From: Branchiostoma floridae
Taxonomy: Eukaryota; Chordata; Leptocardii; Amphioxiformes; Branchiostomatidae
Reading direction: 5' to 3'
Length of the DNA stretch: 64,000 nt
Assembly (NCBI RefSeq): GCF_000003815.2
Contig: NC_049989.1
Span: 6,186,255-6,250,254 of the forward strand
Position numbers and translations under genes: made by a program. Positions 1 to 19,473 of the stretch are shown here, one piece after another (position 1 is the first letter of the stretch; every line of letters begins with the position of its first letter). The notes under the pieces are model-generated. The model was not told the origin of the DNA. It was given only the letters and a program-made list of their open reading frames with translations, and made no database searches.

Positions 1-366
1 ATTACAGAAAAAGTATGTGGTTGCAACTGCGACAGCTATCAACAATCTGCCACAAAAGGAGGGCAAAAAGTTGTAATCCTTTGGTCCTTTCTGTATACTG
101 AAGGTTTCATTTTTCCTCAGTGCGCATTGTTTAGCGACCAATATATCTTCACGGTACGAAACAGAGCATCAGCAATCACACCATGTTGGTCTGCATTCTA
201 ACAATCTAGTTCTCTGAAGGCGTTTCAGAACCCAGGAGAGGAATGGACACGTGCGTACGCCTGCTTTTTGTTGTTTTATTTGCCCCTTCATGTCAGGGTG
301 GATTTCTTATCGTATTCTAAAATAAACCAATAGATAAACAGACAGATAAACAAGAACAAGGCCTAC
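1..366. other. Intronic sequence of the protease gene
   Basis: This is the intron following the exon at 367-491, which ends in phase 1 at a GTAGGC donor. I looked for the GDSGGP exon on the minus strand and did not find it, so the gene continues beyond the left edge. Confidence 0.6.
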
Positions 367-9015
<8,649 letters not shown>

Positions 9016-10096
9016 TTTCCCTGTCTCTTTTAGTCGAGGCTGTGTGTCGCATATGTTTATATCCTGACCGGAAAAACCCAATAATAGAATATTGGCTTCG
9101 TGGGCAACTGTGACAAAATAAACATGTTTATGACCCCATATCCCAAATCAAAGGTCAAGCCGGTTCGTCTGGGTGTTTTTGTTTCAAAGTCCAAAAAAAA
9201 ACGACAGTTACTGAGAAATGGACAAGAAATCAGCTAAATTTTGTTTGTTTTGTTTTAAGCATTGTTCAATGGAGAGTTAGGTCTTGGAATCACTTTGTGA
9301 CCATATTGCAGTCAAACCAGAGTCAGCTGATCCACACTAAATGTGAGCATGGACCGAAGTCTACCTGGTGGTGAAAACACTGTCAAATTGTTCATTTTAC
9401 CAGTATTAAATATGAGTGCACTTTAAATCACTACGTCACCCCAACCCCATTCACTGCAATTTTGGACTCTCCTCAGTAATTGACCTAAGATAACTCGGCC
9501 GGACTTTGCTATTGGCATGTCTGAAGGGCCGCTGAGACAAAGACCGGATATTGCTGGGTCGGAGATCTTCGACAGTTCTGCAAACATACTGGTGAGTCGG
9601 CAGACCTTTGTTTATTTCTTTGGCTCGTCCTTTAATTCTACAAACATGAAGTCATCTTTATTTCAAAAGGCTAGCAATGTTACCTCATGTCATCAACATA
9701 ACAAAATTAACATGGTGCAGTTTTCAACATATAAGAGATCATGTACATTAAATACTGCAACCATATACAGGCATTTTAAAAGCTTTATTACACTCTCAGC
9801 CTCATCAATCTTTTCATTCATCGCTCCTTGGTGTACGTAGGTGTTTACGTCCAACAGCTTCTAGACATGATGTTTATCTTCATATCGTACATAATTTTAG
9901 GACACCTGAGTTACGATTGCATTTGTAAATTCAATTATATCGATATGCATCGCATGTACTATACTAAATTCGATGAAAACATATTGTTTGGTTTACCAAA
10001 TTTCCTTGAGGATTAAAAGACTTACAATTCTCAGCATTGTAAAGCTAAACAACAACGTTCAAATGTCCCCAAGCCATACCCCAGGTTGTGTACATA
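9016..10096. other. Intergenic region upstream of the protease gene
   Basis: This stretch holds the 5' flank of the protease gene and one isolated candidate exon on the plus strand (9517-9591). I see no other coding signal and no convincing promoter element. Confidence 0.5.
9517..9591 (+). CDS. Candidate orphan first coding exon, function unknown
   Basis: An ATG opens 25 codons (MSEGPLRQRPDIAGSEIFDS, then SANIL) followed immediately by a strong GTGAGT donor in phase 0. The composition looks coding, but I do not recognise the family and could not find a partner exon downstream on the plus strand before the rost gene. It could be the start of a gene spanning the XKR locus or a chance open frame. 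Confidence 0.25.
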
Positions 10097-10400
10097 AAAG
10101 TTTAAAAAAAGTTAAGGTTTGCCCATGCATCTACAGACGCGTAGGGTGGCGCCCATCCCCACTTCGAAGCCCTTGGGCCACACATGTGCAAGCCACTACA
10201 GCAGGGGGCTGGTCCGCTGGTAGTGATGTGTGTTTAACTCCCATACTCTTCCTCATTAGTGCTGAGCAGAGAAAGCAGCATGTGCCATTTTTAGAGTCTT
10301 TGGTATGACTCGTCCGGGGATCGAACTCACGACCTACCGAATGCAAGGCGAACACTCTACCCACTAGGCCATTGCACCGGTCACTAGGCCATTGCACCTT
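10097..10400 (-). mobile_element. tRNA-derived SINE with 11-bp target-site duplication
   Basis: On the minus strand the element starts GGTGCAATGGCCTAGTGG (A-box-like) and has a B box GTTCGATCCCC about 50 bp on, as in tRNA-promoted SINEs. The first 20 or so bases of the head are present twice. The tail is T/A-rich (AACTTTTTTTAAAC). TTGTGTACATA flanks both ends (10086-10096 and 10401-10411), a clean target duplication. The body holds open frames only by chance. Confidence 0.88.
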
Positions 10401-10485
10401 TTGTGTACATAGAACATAAAAAGTCATTACAAATAGACAGGACTAGTCTTCAATTGGGGTTTGGATTGCACCCATCGTAAATATT

Positions 10486-11643
10486 CTACACAGTGTCTTC
10501 TTCTTCTTCCGCGTCTGATGGATTCTCCCCGTCTTCTTGGTCCTTGTTAGCCGTTATCACATTGGCATTTTCGTAATCCTCGGTGTCGTCAGAGCAGCAC
10601 GTGATCTCCCCCCGTATCACCATCTCCACTACCCCGATCACTGCACCCATCACCGACCCGAACACCACGTACATCAGCGCCGGCATGTCGAACCAGTCCT
10701 TCCCGGCTCTCTGCGACACCCAGACGGACACCATGGCCACGTTCCCGACCAGCGTTAGCACGGTGTTCAGCCAGAACCTGCGCTTGTGATCCAGGGTTTT
10801 TATCGTCGTCGCCGTGTCTAAAGCCATGGCCAAACCGCTGAAGAACACCTCTACGCAACCTTGGTCCTCTTCATCCGTGCAGAACGTCACGAACATCATC
10901 GTCAGCCAGTGCACTCCGATGGGAACCACCACCCACTCTTTGAACGCGGACGCAAACAGCCCGATGGCAAGAGCGCGGGCACTGATTTCAATGAGTTTCC
11001 AGATGATGACCAACACCACTCTGGCTACAAGTCCACCTGTAAGCTTCTCCACCATCAGGGATGACGTGTAGTACAGCAGTACGACAGCTGCCTTGACAGC
11101 AGACAGCAGCGACAACGCCATAGTGATCTTCTTCAGGGCGCTTATCTTCTGACCAGTGGTGGCGAAGATGCAGATCTGCAGACACAGCTGGGGGATGCTC
11201 TGTAGCATGGCGCCCATCATGTGCAGGATGGGAAGATTGTACATGTTCTTTAACACGGATACTCCACGGACCCGGATAAACTCCCTCCTCCACAACTTCA
11301 CAAACAGGTCTCCGTACTCCAGGAATATGCCCATCTGTAGGAGGTATAACAAACACCAGCCACGCCTGATCGTGGGAGGTTTGGCTTTAGCCTCATTCCT
11401 GTTAAGCCAAGCGGAGGACACGTTCATGATTATGAAGGACGAGAAGACAACTCCTACTGTCCAGGAGGACCAGACGGTCTCCCCGCTGCTGTAGTACTGC
11501 ACCGCCAGTAGTACGTCACTGATGATGTCAGACAGGTACAGTGTGAGCGGCAGCGCCACCAGGCGGAGGATCTGCACCCACCTTCGGTCATAGAACGGGC
11601 AGGGGAACAGGTCCTCTTCTTTCAGTGGGACGACTTCTTCCAT
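10486..11643 (-). CDS. XK-related (XKR) family multi-pass membrane protein
   Basis: A single uninterrupted frame of 385 residues from an ATG at 11643. The N-terminal pattern LYLSDIISDVLLAVQYY and the central SIPQLCLQI match XKR family hallmarks, and about ten hydrophobic segments follow (for example FGSVMGAVIGVVEMVI near the C-terminus). Family members sit in the plasma membrane; several are phospholipid scramblases activated by caspase cleavage or other partners. The cytosolic tail is short and strongly acidic (ENPSDAEEEEDTV), with no obvious DxxD caspase site. Which XKR subtype this is cannot be told here. The lack of introns, beside intron-rich neighbours, may reflect retroposition or ancestral structure. 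Confidence 0.88.
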   Translation of the reverse strand: MEEVVPLKEEDLFPCPFYDRRWVQILRLVALPLTLYLSDIISDVLLAVQYYSSGETVWSSWTVGVVFSSFIIMNVSSAWLNRNEAKAKPPTIRRGWCLLYLLQMGIFLEYGDLFVKLWRREFIRVRGVSVLKNMYNLPILHMMGAMLQSIPQLCLQICIFATTGQKISALKKITMALSLLSAVKAAVVLLYYTSSLMVEKLTGGLVARVVLVIIWKLIEISARALAIGLFASAFKEWVVVPIGVHWLTMMFVTFCTDEEDQGCVEVFFSGLAMALDTATTIKTLDHKRRFWLNTVLTLVGNVAMVSVWVSQRAGKDWFDMPALMYVVFGSVMGAVIGVVEMVIRGEITCCSDDTEDYENANVITANKDQEDGENPSDAEEEEDTV

Positions 11644-13188
11644 GTTGTCGTCTCGCCTAATGTGTTACCAATCCGGAAAATCTCGTTCGGAAGAAGCGCC
11701 AAGAAGAATGGAACTGGACCTGTAATTTGGTGTTAAATATAAAGAAAATTAATTTCAAATATTGGCAGCCACCACGCACACAAATATTTAGAATAGTTAG
11801 TAGTTCAAAGAAGGTAGTCTTGTGACCCTTGCGGGCAAGATGAGAACTACAGTCTCTACACGCACACCGGTGTGCCACAATAGTTTAGTCACCCCCGTCC
11901 TGTATGTCCCCATCGTTCCTTTTCACCCACAGACCTCCCTGTATAACCTGTGACCTTACACAGCTCCTGACTGACTCAGACGAGCACCCCAGTCGATCCG
12001 GTTAAACCACTCTACTGACATATTATCCACGAAGGTATTCAGGCGCTACACCGGTATAACTTTATCGGATTTACACATACGATAGAAAAAAGATCTCGAG
12101 GCCAAACACGTTTTGCAAACGACGACACAAGCATAGAACACGTTTTCTTCTCAAGACATTTTGATCTTCTTAAGACTGTTGTCGTTGAAAGTATATACAA
12201 CTTAGCTGCAATAACCTGTGGCATACTATATAACTCATAGTATATAAGTCGACAACAGTATGTGTGTGCAGTACTTAGTCGTAGCCTGACTGATAAACCT
12301 CAAACGAGGGATTGCATGCGAGTAGAACAATATAATCTTAAACTTACTCAATGACCAAAATGACACAGAATGACACAAAAAATGAGCTAGAACCAAACAC
12401 AAAGTCAGTCGTTTTCGTCAACACAGCAAACAATTTGAACCTCAGCCTTGGAATGACAAATTGTGACAACTGTATTTCTTTCATAGTAATCGTATATCAT
12501 TCTACAGTACATAAATACCACAAGGCTGTAGTAGCTTATATACTAGGACAGCTAAACTATGTACTACTTGTCTATACTTTTGTTAACAGTAATGTACAAT
12601 AGAATTACCTCCTAGTCGTATTTGGCCTAAACAACGTCGGCCAACGAACCCTTCTGCTATATCATCTGATCATAAGTTGTTGACAACAGCAAGGAAATAT
12701 CCAAACGCCTTATAGATTGGTAATAAGCTAGGGACACGGACACGTTGTTGTCACGTGATCTGCTGCGCCACTGGAACTTCAACTGTCTGGACGTGATGAC
12801 GTCAGGGGAGGGGTCATAGGTAGACATACGTCATGGTGACAGGCTGATAACAAATGTTCTGTTAGAGAGCATTTCTGGTGTGTTAATTGATTTTGTCTCC
12901 GATTACATATTGTTATCAAAGAGACCGTGCACTATCTAGTGCTAGTACAAATGTTTAATTACAGCTTACACGTACAAATTGTTGAATCAGCAACGTATAT
13001 GCTGTCAACGTAAATGTTTGGGCTGGCTAGCCTTGTCCTTTTCCACGTAACGGCACTTATTCCCAGTATGAAATCCCCAAATATAGGGGACACCGACATC
13101 TGATGAAAATGAGAGCCAACACCCAATCCCCAGTTCATTTGAGGATTAGTGTATAGGTCTGGAGAGATTAACTTGTTAGCATTTGTGT
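11644..13188. other. Intergenic region between XKR and the rost gene
   Basis: No gene is supported here. It holds the XKR 5' flank, an AT-rich imperfect palindrome near 12220-12250 (CATACTATATAACTCATAGTATATAAG), and a CACGTG E-box with a nearby GACGTCA at about 12750-12810. Confidence 0.5.
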
Positions 13189-13700
13189 CAGCACAGGATG
13201 GATAAGTCACCATGAGAAATTGTATAGACAAAGGGATCATTTTGGCACAGGTATATGCAAACAATCCCAGTTCAGTGGAGTACGGGCATATATAGAAGCA
13301 CTACCTTTTGCGTCAGACAAAAAAGTTAGACATATGTTTGGACAATCGTATCTTACAATCAAACACAGGATCACAGGGATATGACGTCACCATAGAAATT
13401 GCCCTCAACAAATGGATCATTTGGGCACAGATACTTGCAAACAAACCGAGTTGAGTGGAGGATAGGTATATATAGAAGTGCTACTTTTTACATTAGACAT
13501 AAAAGTGAGGCATCTATTTGGACAATCGTATCGTTCTATCAAACATAGGATCACATAGGGATAGGTCACCATAGAAATCGCCCCCCAGTAAAGGGATCAT
13601 TTGGGCACAGATACTAATGCAAACAAACCCAGTTGGGTGGAGGATGTGTATATATAGAAGTGCTACCTTCTGGGTCAGATATAAGATTTAGAAACCTGTT
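13189..13700 (+). repeat. Three-copy tandem repeat, about 181 bp each, each with a TATA-like box
   Basis: Three head-to-tail copies share GGGATCATTT(T)GGGCACAG, AAACAAACC(C/G)AGTT and (C/T)ATATATAGAAGTGCTACC. The TATA-like cores start at about 13288, 13467 and 13649. The third copy ends about 30 bp before the rost ATG at 13721, so its box is about 70 bp upstream of the start codon. Confidence 0.85.
13649..13657 (+). promoter_or_regulatory. Putative TATA box of the plus-strand rost gene
   Basis: TATATATAG lies 64 bp before the proposed ATG at 13721, a plausible distance for a short 5' leader. It is the last of three such boxes in the repeat. Confidence 0.45.
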
Positions 13701-13720
13701 TGAACCTACCATCGACTGTG

Positions 13721-14853
13721 ATGGCTTTCAGTAAGGAACGCCTGCTCCAGTCTCTCCGTCTGCAGCAGACTTCTACACGTCACCGGTGGGTGGCTTCAAT
13801 TTTACATCCCCCGGTTTTAGTCTGTGGTAACTGTTCGAAGTTAAACAAATTGAAATTATTTACCAAAATCGCAAAGACATAGATTTAACGTTAGTCTAAT
13901 GTTTTGCTTAACATTTGCTGGGGTCTTGCTATAAGTCCACACCTTAATCGTCTCTTCTGTATTGTATTTTGTTACAGTGGTTCAAGAGTGACCTCCCGTT
14001 CCTGATCTACCGATGCCTCATCGCAGCCCTCTGGTTCACTTTCCTTCTACTTCAATGGGTTGTTTACTTTAACCCCAAAAGCCCTATCTACTTCACCCAA
14101 CGGGGCTTCCACACCCTGACGTTCCATTTCACATGGTTTTGTGGCGTCGCTCTCTATTCCTATTTTGCCAAGACAAGGGACAACGCTCAAGAAAGAGGCG
14201 AGGCGAATGCTGGGGTCTTGTCCCAGGCTATTCCGACGAACGACGACAACTCACGAAGACGGCCGACTATATCGAAAGTAAGCCAAAGTAGCCAAGAAAT
14301 GGAAACGCCCATCGGGAACTCACGAGACGATGGTGAGGACACCGGTACCGAAGTGACTGTAACAAATGACAATGAACAATACAAGTTGCCATGGTACTTC
14401 AAAGTAGAGTGGGTGTTTTTTAATGTAAGTATTTCGCAGGCGTTTGTAATCACTCTTATATATTACGCCTTCCTATTCGACGGCGAACAAGATTTCATGG
14501 GTGTTGCCAAACACGCTTTGAACTGTGTGTTTGCACTCATCGATATCCTCCTTTCTGGAATTCCTGTCCTCTTTCTACACTTCGTTCACCTCTCACTGGT
14601 GGCTTCAGTCTACTTTGTGTTCACGGCCATTTACTGGGCGGCTGGAGGGACAAATGACGATGGAGATCCATATGTGTATCCTTTCTTGGATTATGGCAAT
14701 TCCCCATATGTAGCGGTAGGATTTGTGGTTGGAAGCATACTTCTCCTAGCACCTTTATTCCAAGCACTCACCCATGGCCTTTACCGACTGAGGCTTGTCT
14801 TGTTAACCTGCAAACTGGGCAGACGTCAAGTGGTTGAAGTGACGCCTGTCTAA
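13721..14853 (+). CDS. Rolling stone (rost)-like multi-pass membrane protein, copy 1
   Basis: Exon 2 (13978-14853) is secure: it encodes about 291 residues with about six hydrophobic spans and the family signatures PWYFKVEWVFFNVS and YWAAGGTNDDGDPYVYPFLD. The protein ends soon after a basic stretch (TCKLGRRQ). Exon 1 is proposed as 13721-13789 (MAFSKERLLQSLRLQQ...), which joins in phase only with a weak GTGGCT donor; the better-looking GTGGGT four bases earlier would break the frame. The first exon is therefore uncertain. Drosophila Rost acts in myoblast fusion; the role in chordates is not established. It faces its paralogue at 16019-19473 tail to tail, and the shared phase-0 intron just before a Trp codon supports a common origin. 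Confidence 0.82.
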
Positions 14854-14874
14854 TTCTGGAAAAGTATTTATCGA

Positions 14875-14880
14875 ATAAAA
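14875..14880 (+). terminator. Polyadenylation signal AATAAA of rost copy 1
   Basis: AATAAA lies 22 bp after the stop codon at 14853, in the expected sense. Confidence 0.6.
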
Positions 14881-14967
14881 TTCAATCTCTACAACCGGTA
14901 AGAACGGAGATTTACTTACGGATACCGTGTGTAATGATACTCCGTCCAGGAGATAGATCTATTTGCT

Positions 14968-15134
14968 AATCTCCAAGCAGATCCTATACAGCATAAGATA
15001 GTATCAAAAGCTGTGAATCCGGCCTAGGAGCGAGTGTGTTTGGCTACCAGTGGCCGATGACTTCCGTTGGCCAACTATATTCCTTAGCCAGGTTTGATAC
15101 TATCTTATGCCACTGGTAAATCTGCCTGGAGATC
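14968..15134. mobile_element. Foldback MITE with AATCTCCAAGCAGATC ends
   Basis: The left end AATCTCCAAGCAGATC and inner GATAGTATCAAA pair with the right part TTTGATACTATCTTATGCC and GATCTCCAGGCAGA read in reverse. No coding capacity. Sister copies are at 28759-28896, 61229-61400 and a damaged one from 56467. Confidence 0.8.
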
Positions 15135-16018
15135 ACTATTTGCAGCTTGGTGGCTCATACCCTTAATCAGTTGCCATGGTGTTTGATCATAAAAAAAAAG
15201 AGAAAAAACTTAAGTTAAGAAAGAAATACATGTATGTGTTTAATTTTATTTACCCTTCACTATGGAGGCTAAAGCATAACAATACTGACACAACATATAC
15301 AATAAATGTATTTGAGATTATATCATCACTAAATCGATATAGTTGTCAACTCCTGGCAATATAACTCTTAATATAACTGATAACGTTAATGTCGAGGTAA
15401 ATGGTTCCATCGTTACTATTTGCTTCATTATTGATTGACATTTAAATTGGTTGTTGTGTACACTTATTTTATCTGTGTGTGTGTCTGAATGTGCATTTAT
15501 CATTCATACATCCTTCAAGTGTTGCTTTGATTTTCCTATATGTACACTGTATGGTCATCCATACATTAGTGCTAACTTTGTAAAAATATTGTTTTGTAAT
15601 GATGCATTATACGTATTACATAACCATTACAATTCAAACTGGCTCCGTATACAATGTTTTCATATTGCTATCATAAAACTGCTTAAACGGTAATTGTGAC
15701 ACATAACCTCTACGTGTATCACTCTACAGATTATCATAGATAAACTATCACTATGACGTACAGCTTTACATTGTCGAAAGAGTTAATGTTTGAGTATTAA
15801 CGTTAGAAGGTATGAAGTTAGCCGCCGCTGAAGACAAATGTCGTGAGTTTTTCAGCGCGTCGTCGTCAGTTCGTTCATCCTGTCAGGTGACACCCTTAAG
15901 AAATTTGTTAAACACCGTTATATTTACTGGTGAAATGGAGAGTTGCCTATTCCACTTGGTGAAGACAGGATGTCTGTATATTTTAATAGGGGGAGGTCCT
16001 TGTCCGTTATTTAGGATT
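15135..16018. other. Intergenic 3' region between the two convergent rost genes
   Basis: AT-rich sequence without supported genes between the 3' ends of the two rost paralogues. An ATTAAA variant on the minus strand near 15983 could serve the downstream gene. Confidence 0.45.
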
Positions 16019-19000
16019 CTAAGTGATACAGGGTTTTGTGGAGTCGGTGGAAATACTTCGCACCGCAGCGACCTTCCTGGCCTTGACTCCCGTCACGCAC
16101 GTTACCATAGCAACCCGAAGCCTGTAGAGTCCGTACACGAAGAGGTAGATGGCCGAGGTCCCCACGAGCGCGCTGCCGGCGATGAAACACGCTGCCCGGC
16201 CCGGGTGAGAGGAGTAGTCCACGAACCAGTAGACGTACGGTTCCCCCTCGGCGTTCGTTCCGCCTGCCGCCCAGTACACGATGGTGAAGCCCGCGTAAAT
16301 CCATCCGAAGATGAAGACGTGTAGGATATGGAGCAATCGCACGGGGATGCCGCAGATGAACAGGTCCAGTGTGGCCAGGACGGTGTTCATGATGTGTTCG
16401 AAAACGCTGATGACTTTAAAAGTGCCCGAGGAGAGGAAACCGCAGTAGGCCGTTGTCAAATAGAAAGCGAGGGGGATAGCGGTGTTGAAAAGTACCCACT
16501 CTACTTTATGATACCACTTCAGCGGGTCCTTCAGCTTGTTTACGTCATAGCTTTTGACCTCGGGCACTTCGACGTAGCCGTGGCTGAGTTCGGGCGGCGC
16601 TTCCACGTCGTCGTCGTCGCTCGTGGACGATCGGTCAGACTCGGAATCATTAGTGCTCCGCTCGGTTCTGTAGCCAATGACGCAGACGATGGCGGCCCAG
16701 ACGGCGTGACAGGTGAGCAGGGTGAAGCCCCAGTTGGTGTAGTAGATGTGCCACTTGTTGTACGGCCCGTCCAGAAAGTCCCACACCAAGATGGCCACCA
16801 GAATCACCGCCAAGGTCACGCGGTAGGCTACGAAAATCCTCTGGTTCACCAGCCACTGAAACGATGGAGAAATAAATAAATACACGGAATCATTTTGAAG
16901 TTCACAGCATACTATGACTCATCTATCTACATCTACACGATACTGGGCAAAGCCCCTCGCGGGACATTGTGCCTAGGGGAATGAGGCGCTCTAGCATGAC
17001 CGGTGGTGGTAAAACAAAATGTTGAAGCTTCAGTGAAAAAAGAAATAGTTCGACAACAAAAAGTGCAGTGCAATACATCTTATCTTGCTAGGGCATGGCT
17101 TGGTCTTACAGCTGGGCAGAGCTGGGGTAGCCGTTATGCCTGGCTACCCCATCAGCTTGAATTGCTCTTCAGAGGTGGCGTCTACTAAGTGTTTATGATA
17201 TTACATAAAACGATACACTGCATCGATAGTTGGTCCATGCAACACTATGAAACAAACGATAGATGAGATTAGTTCAAAGTTTGCATTTGGTGTGTAATAC
17301 ATGTATGCACAGGTTCATCAACTAAAAGAAAGAATATGAAGGACAGTAACGTATCATTTCTACTTTTGTCTCGCATTTTACCCGACCGGAACCGTTTTGG
17401 CTGGATCTTCTGATCTAGTGTTGGAACTGCTTTGAGTTTGGAGTGAGTCAACATTGCAGATTCGGCAGAATTGCATTCAACAACACGATACAATGTGTTC
17501 ATCATTCTGTGAAGAACTGTGAAGAATCGTCCAAAATCGCGAGGTTTAAGAAAGCTGAAAACCTCTTTGATCAGAAGCGGAGAAGCAGACACATCAATAT
17601 TACGACTCATTAGCATCGCTGAGTTCAACGTCTTTCTGTCCTAGCAACGTGTAATCGGGGGTAACGAGCATGTCGGGAAGCAAACCTGCGTGAACCGCCT
17701 GTCATTGTTAGCGACAAACATGCCTTTGAAGAAGGGTAACTACCGGCTGACACTTGATTTATGCCCGGGCCTAGGTAACAGCGGGAATTCTTCATAAAAG
17801 GAAGCCAAGGTCGGGGGAGAAGAATGGAACTGGGCGGGTCCTTCCGGGGAAGGTCGCCAGGGGTCCGCACTCCGAACTCCTGACATTTACCTTCCGTCAG
17901 GAAGACATCGCAGACTGTTGCAAATCAACAAGGTCTTAGGGAAACTTCTCTGAAGCGTTATCTCTGTCTCAAAACTCATCCAAACGTCGTTTCACAGCAC
18001 TTAATTCAAAAACATAAGAAGCCAGAAAGTAAACTTGTAAGTTTACTTTTATAGCTCACCGTATGTTGATAACAAAAGCGCTTGTCTCTTGAAATGAAAA
18101 AAAAATGTAGTTTTTCCACAGAGGATAGAAATTTTGATAAGAAAAGAGACCTGGCTTTTTTCATTCTAGTTGTTAGAGTCTTTAGACAGAGTCCAAAACC
18201 AGGGATGAAGCGTTCAAATCGCATTTCTAATATCTGATCCCAGGTAAGGTTTGTCGAAAGTAGGCCTAAGGTGGTGCGAGCGCTGGGGCACTTTTTTGTG
18301 GGCCACACACACTGCCAGCAAGGGTCACCTTCATGACGTCATGCAAGGGCAAACTACCTCGTAAACATGACTTACATAGCTAAGTTTTCTCTGAAACTAC
18401 GTTTGCAAAAGTTGGCTGTGGCATTTGCGTTCTCACGTTTAGCAAAGCGAAAAAACAACAACACTAGAACCTTAACTTTCAAATACTCAGCAAGACATGT
18501 CGCAATATCCACACCTTATGACGAAATGTTCGAGGTGAAATTGAACCATACATTTGGCTGTTGGCTGTATAAAAGCAGCAAAGGGGATTGTTTATCAGAT
18601 GATACTTTGGTGCAACAGAATGGAGGGGAGACATCCAAAAGTCGCCTTTACATTTTAACTTGTTCTCCTCGATGTTTAAGTTGATGACTTGTGCCAAGCT
18701 CTTTACCGCCTCAGACAAGAAACGGCAATGAAGAACCATCGAAAAACTAACCAGTACATTGCAATTTGCATTTGTTAACTATTCTAGTTTTTAATGAAAG
18801 AATGTCGATTCGAATGATGCAAGGAAAATATCCTAACAAGGTTGTCTTTGTGCTTGTAGTGATGATATTGGGGGCAAAACGGAAAAGACACAGTGGACAT
18901 CAAGCACACATTTTGTCTTACAGCGCGATCTTAGAAATAAGAGTCGCCAAATAGCAGTTACTCAAGTAACTGGATATGATTCTGGAAACGGTCAGACATT

Positions 19001-19473
19001 TCATATATTAAACATCCGTTATCTTTCGTCAGTGACACTGAGGATATCTTGTTGAAGAGTGGGTTTTATATCCTATGATTCGATTTGATATGCAAAAGAG
19101 TTGACGACGATTTTTTCTGACGAAAGATGACGGATGTTATCATAAACAGCATATTCAGTTTACTTGAGTAATTGCTATTTGGCGTATCTTACTACCTGTA
19201 TGCCTAACCTTCATCGACGTTTTTAAAGAGCCGTTTTGTTTGATTGTATTTTTTCATTACTGAGCGCACAAACATACATGTACATGTAGAATCCTTAGAA
19301 TAGTGACAACTTCCGTGCGCTATGCAAAGAATGCACTGCCACAATGTATTGCGCGTAAAGATATACCCAATAGCAGTTAAATCCATACCTACCGGGGACC
19401 TGTAGAATGCCCGCGGGTCCTCATCCCTGAGTAAGAAGGAGGACCAGCGGAACTCTCGAGAACAGCCCGCCAT
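16019..19473 (-). CDS. Rolling stone (rost)-like multi-pass membrane protein, copy 2
   Basis: Exon 1 is 19473-19393 (MAGCSREFRWSSFLLRDEDP..FYRSP) with a GTAGGT donor in phase 0, and exon 2 is 16855-16019 starting WLVNQRIFVAYR. Together they give 305 residues. The head pattern C-x2-EF...P..FY.S-W is typical of the family, as are KWYHKVEWVLFNTAIP and VYWAAGGTNAEGEPYVYWFVD. About six membrane spans are visible, with an acidic loop (DDDDVEAPPELS). A longer open frame upstream of 19473 begins only with GTG, so the ATG at 19473 is preferred. The 2.5 kb intron contains a 240-bp inverted-repeat element (18945-19184). Confidence 0.88.
18945..19184. mobile_element. MITE in the rost copy 2 intron
   Basis: The terminal sequences CGCCAAATAGCAGTTACTCA and TGAGTAATTGCTATTTGGCG are inverted repeats, with a further internal pair CATCCGTTATCTTTCGTCAG / CTGACGAAAGATGACGGATG. 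No open frame of interest. A partial relative (AGTTACTCAAGCAACTGGAT) lies near 47545. Confidence 0.85.

Noticed and set aside
10310-10400. Possible tRNA gene on the minus strand
   Set aside because: A and B boxes are present, but the sequence continues into a SINE body, lacks a clean acceptor stem and is bounded by a target-site duplication.
17269-17870. Minus-strand frames within the rost copy 2 intron
   Set aside because: Low-complexity composition, no motif, and lying between two well-supported exons of another gene.
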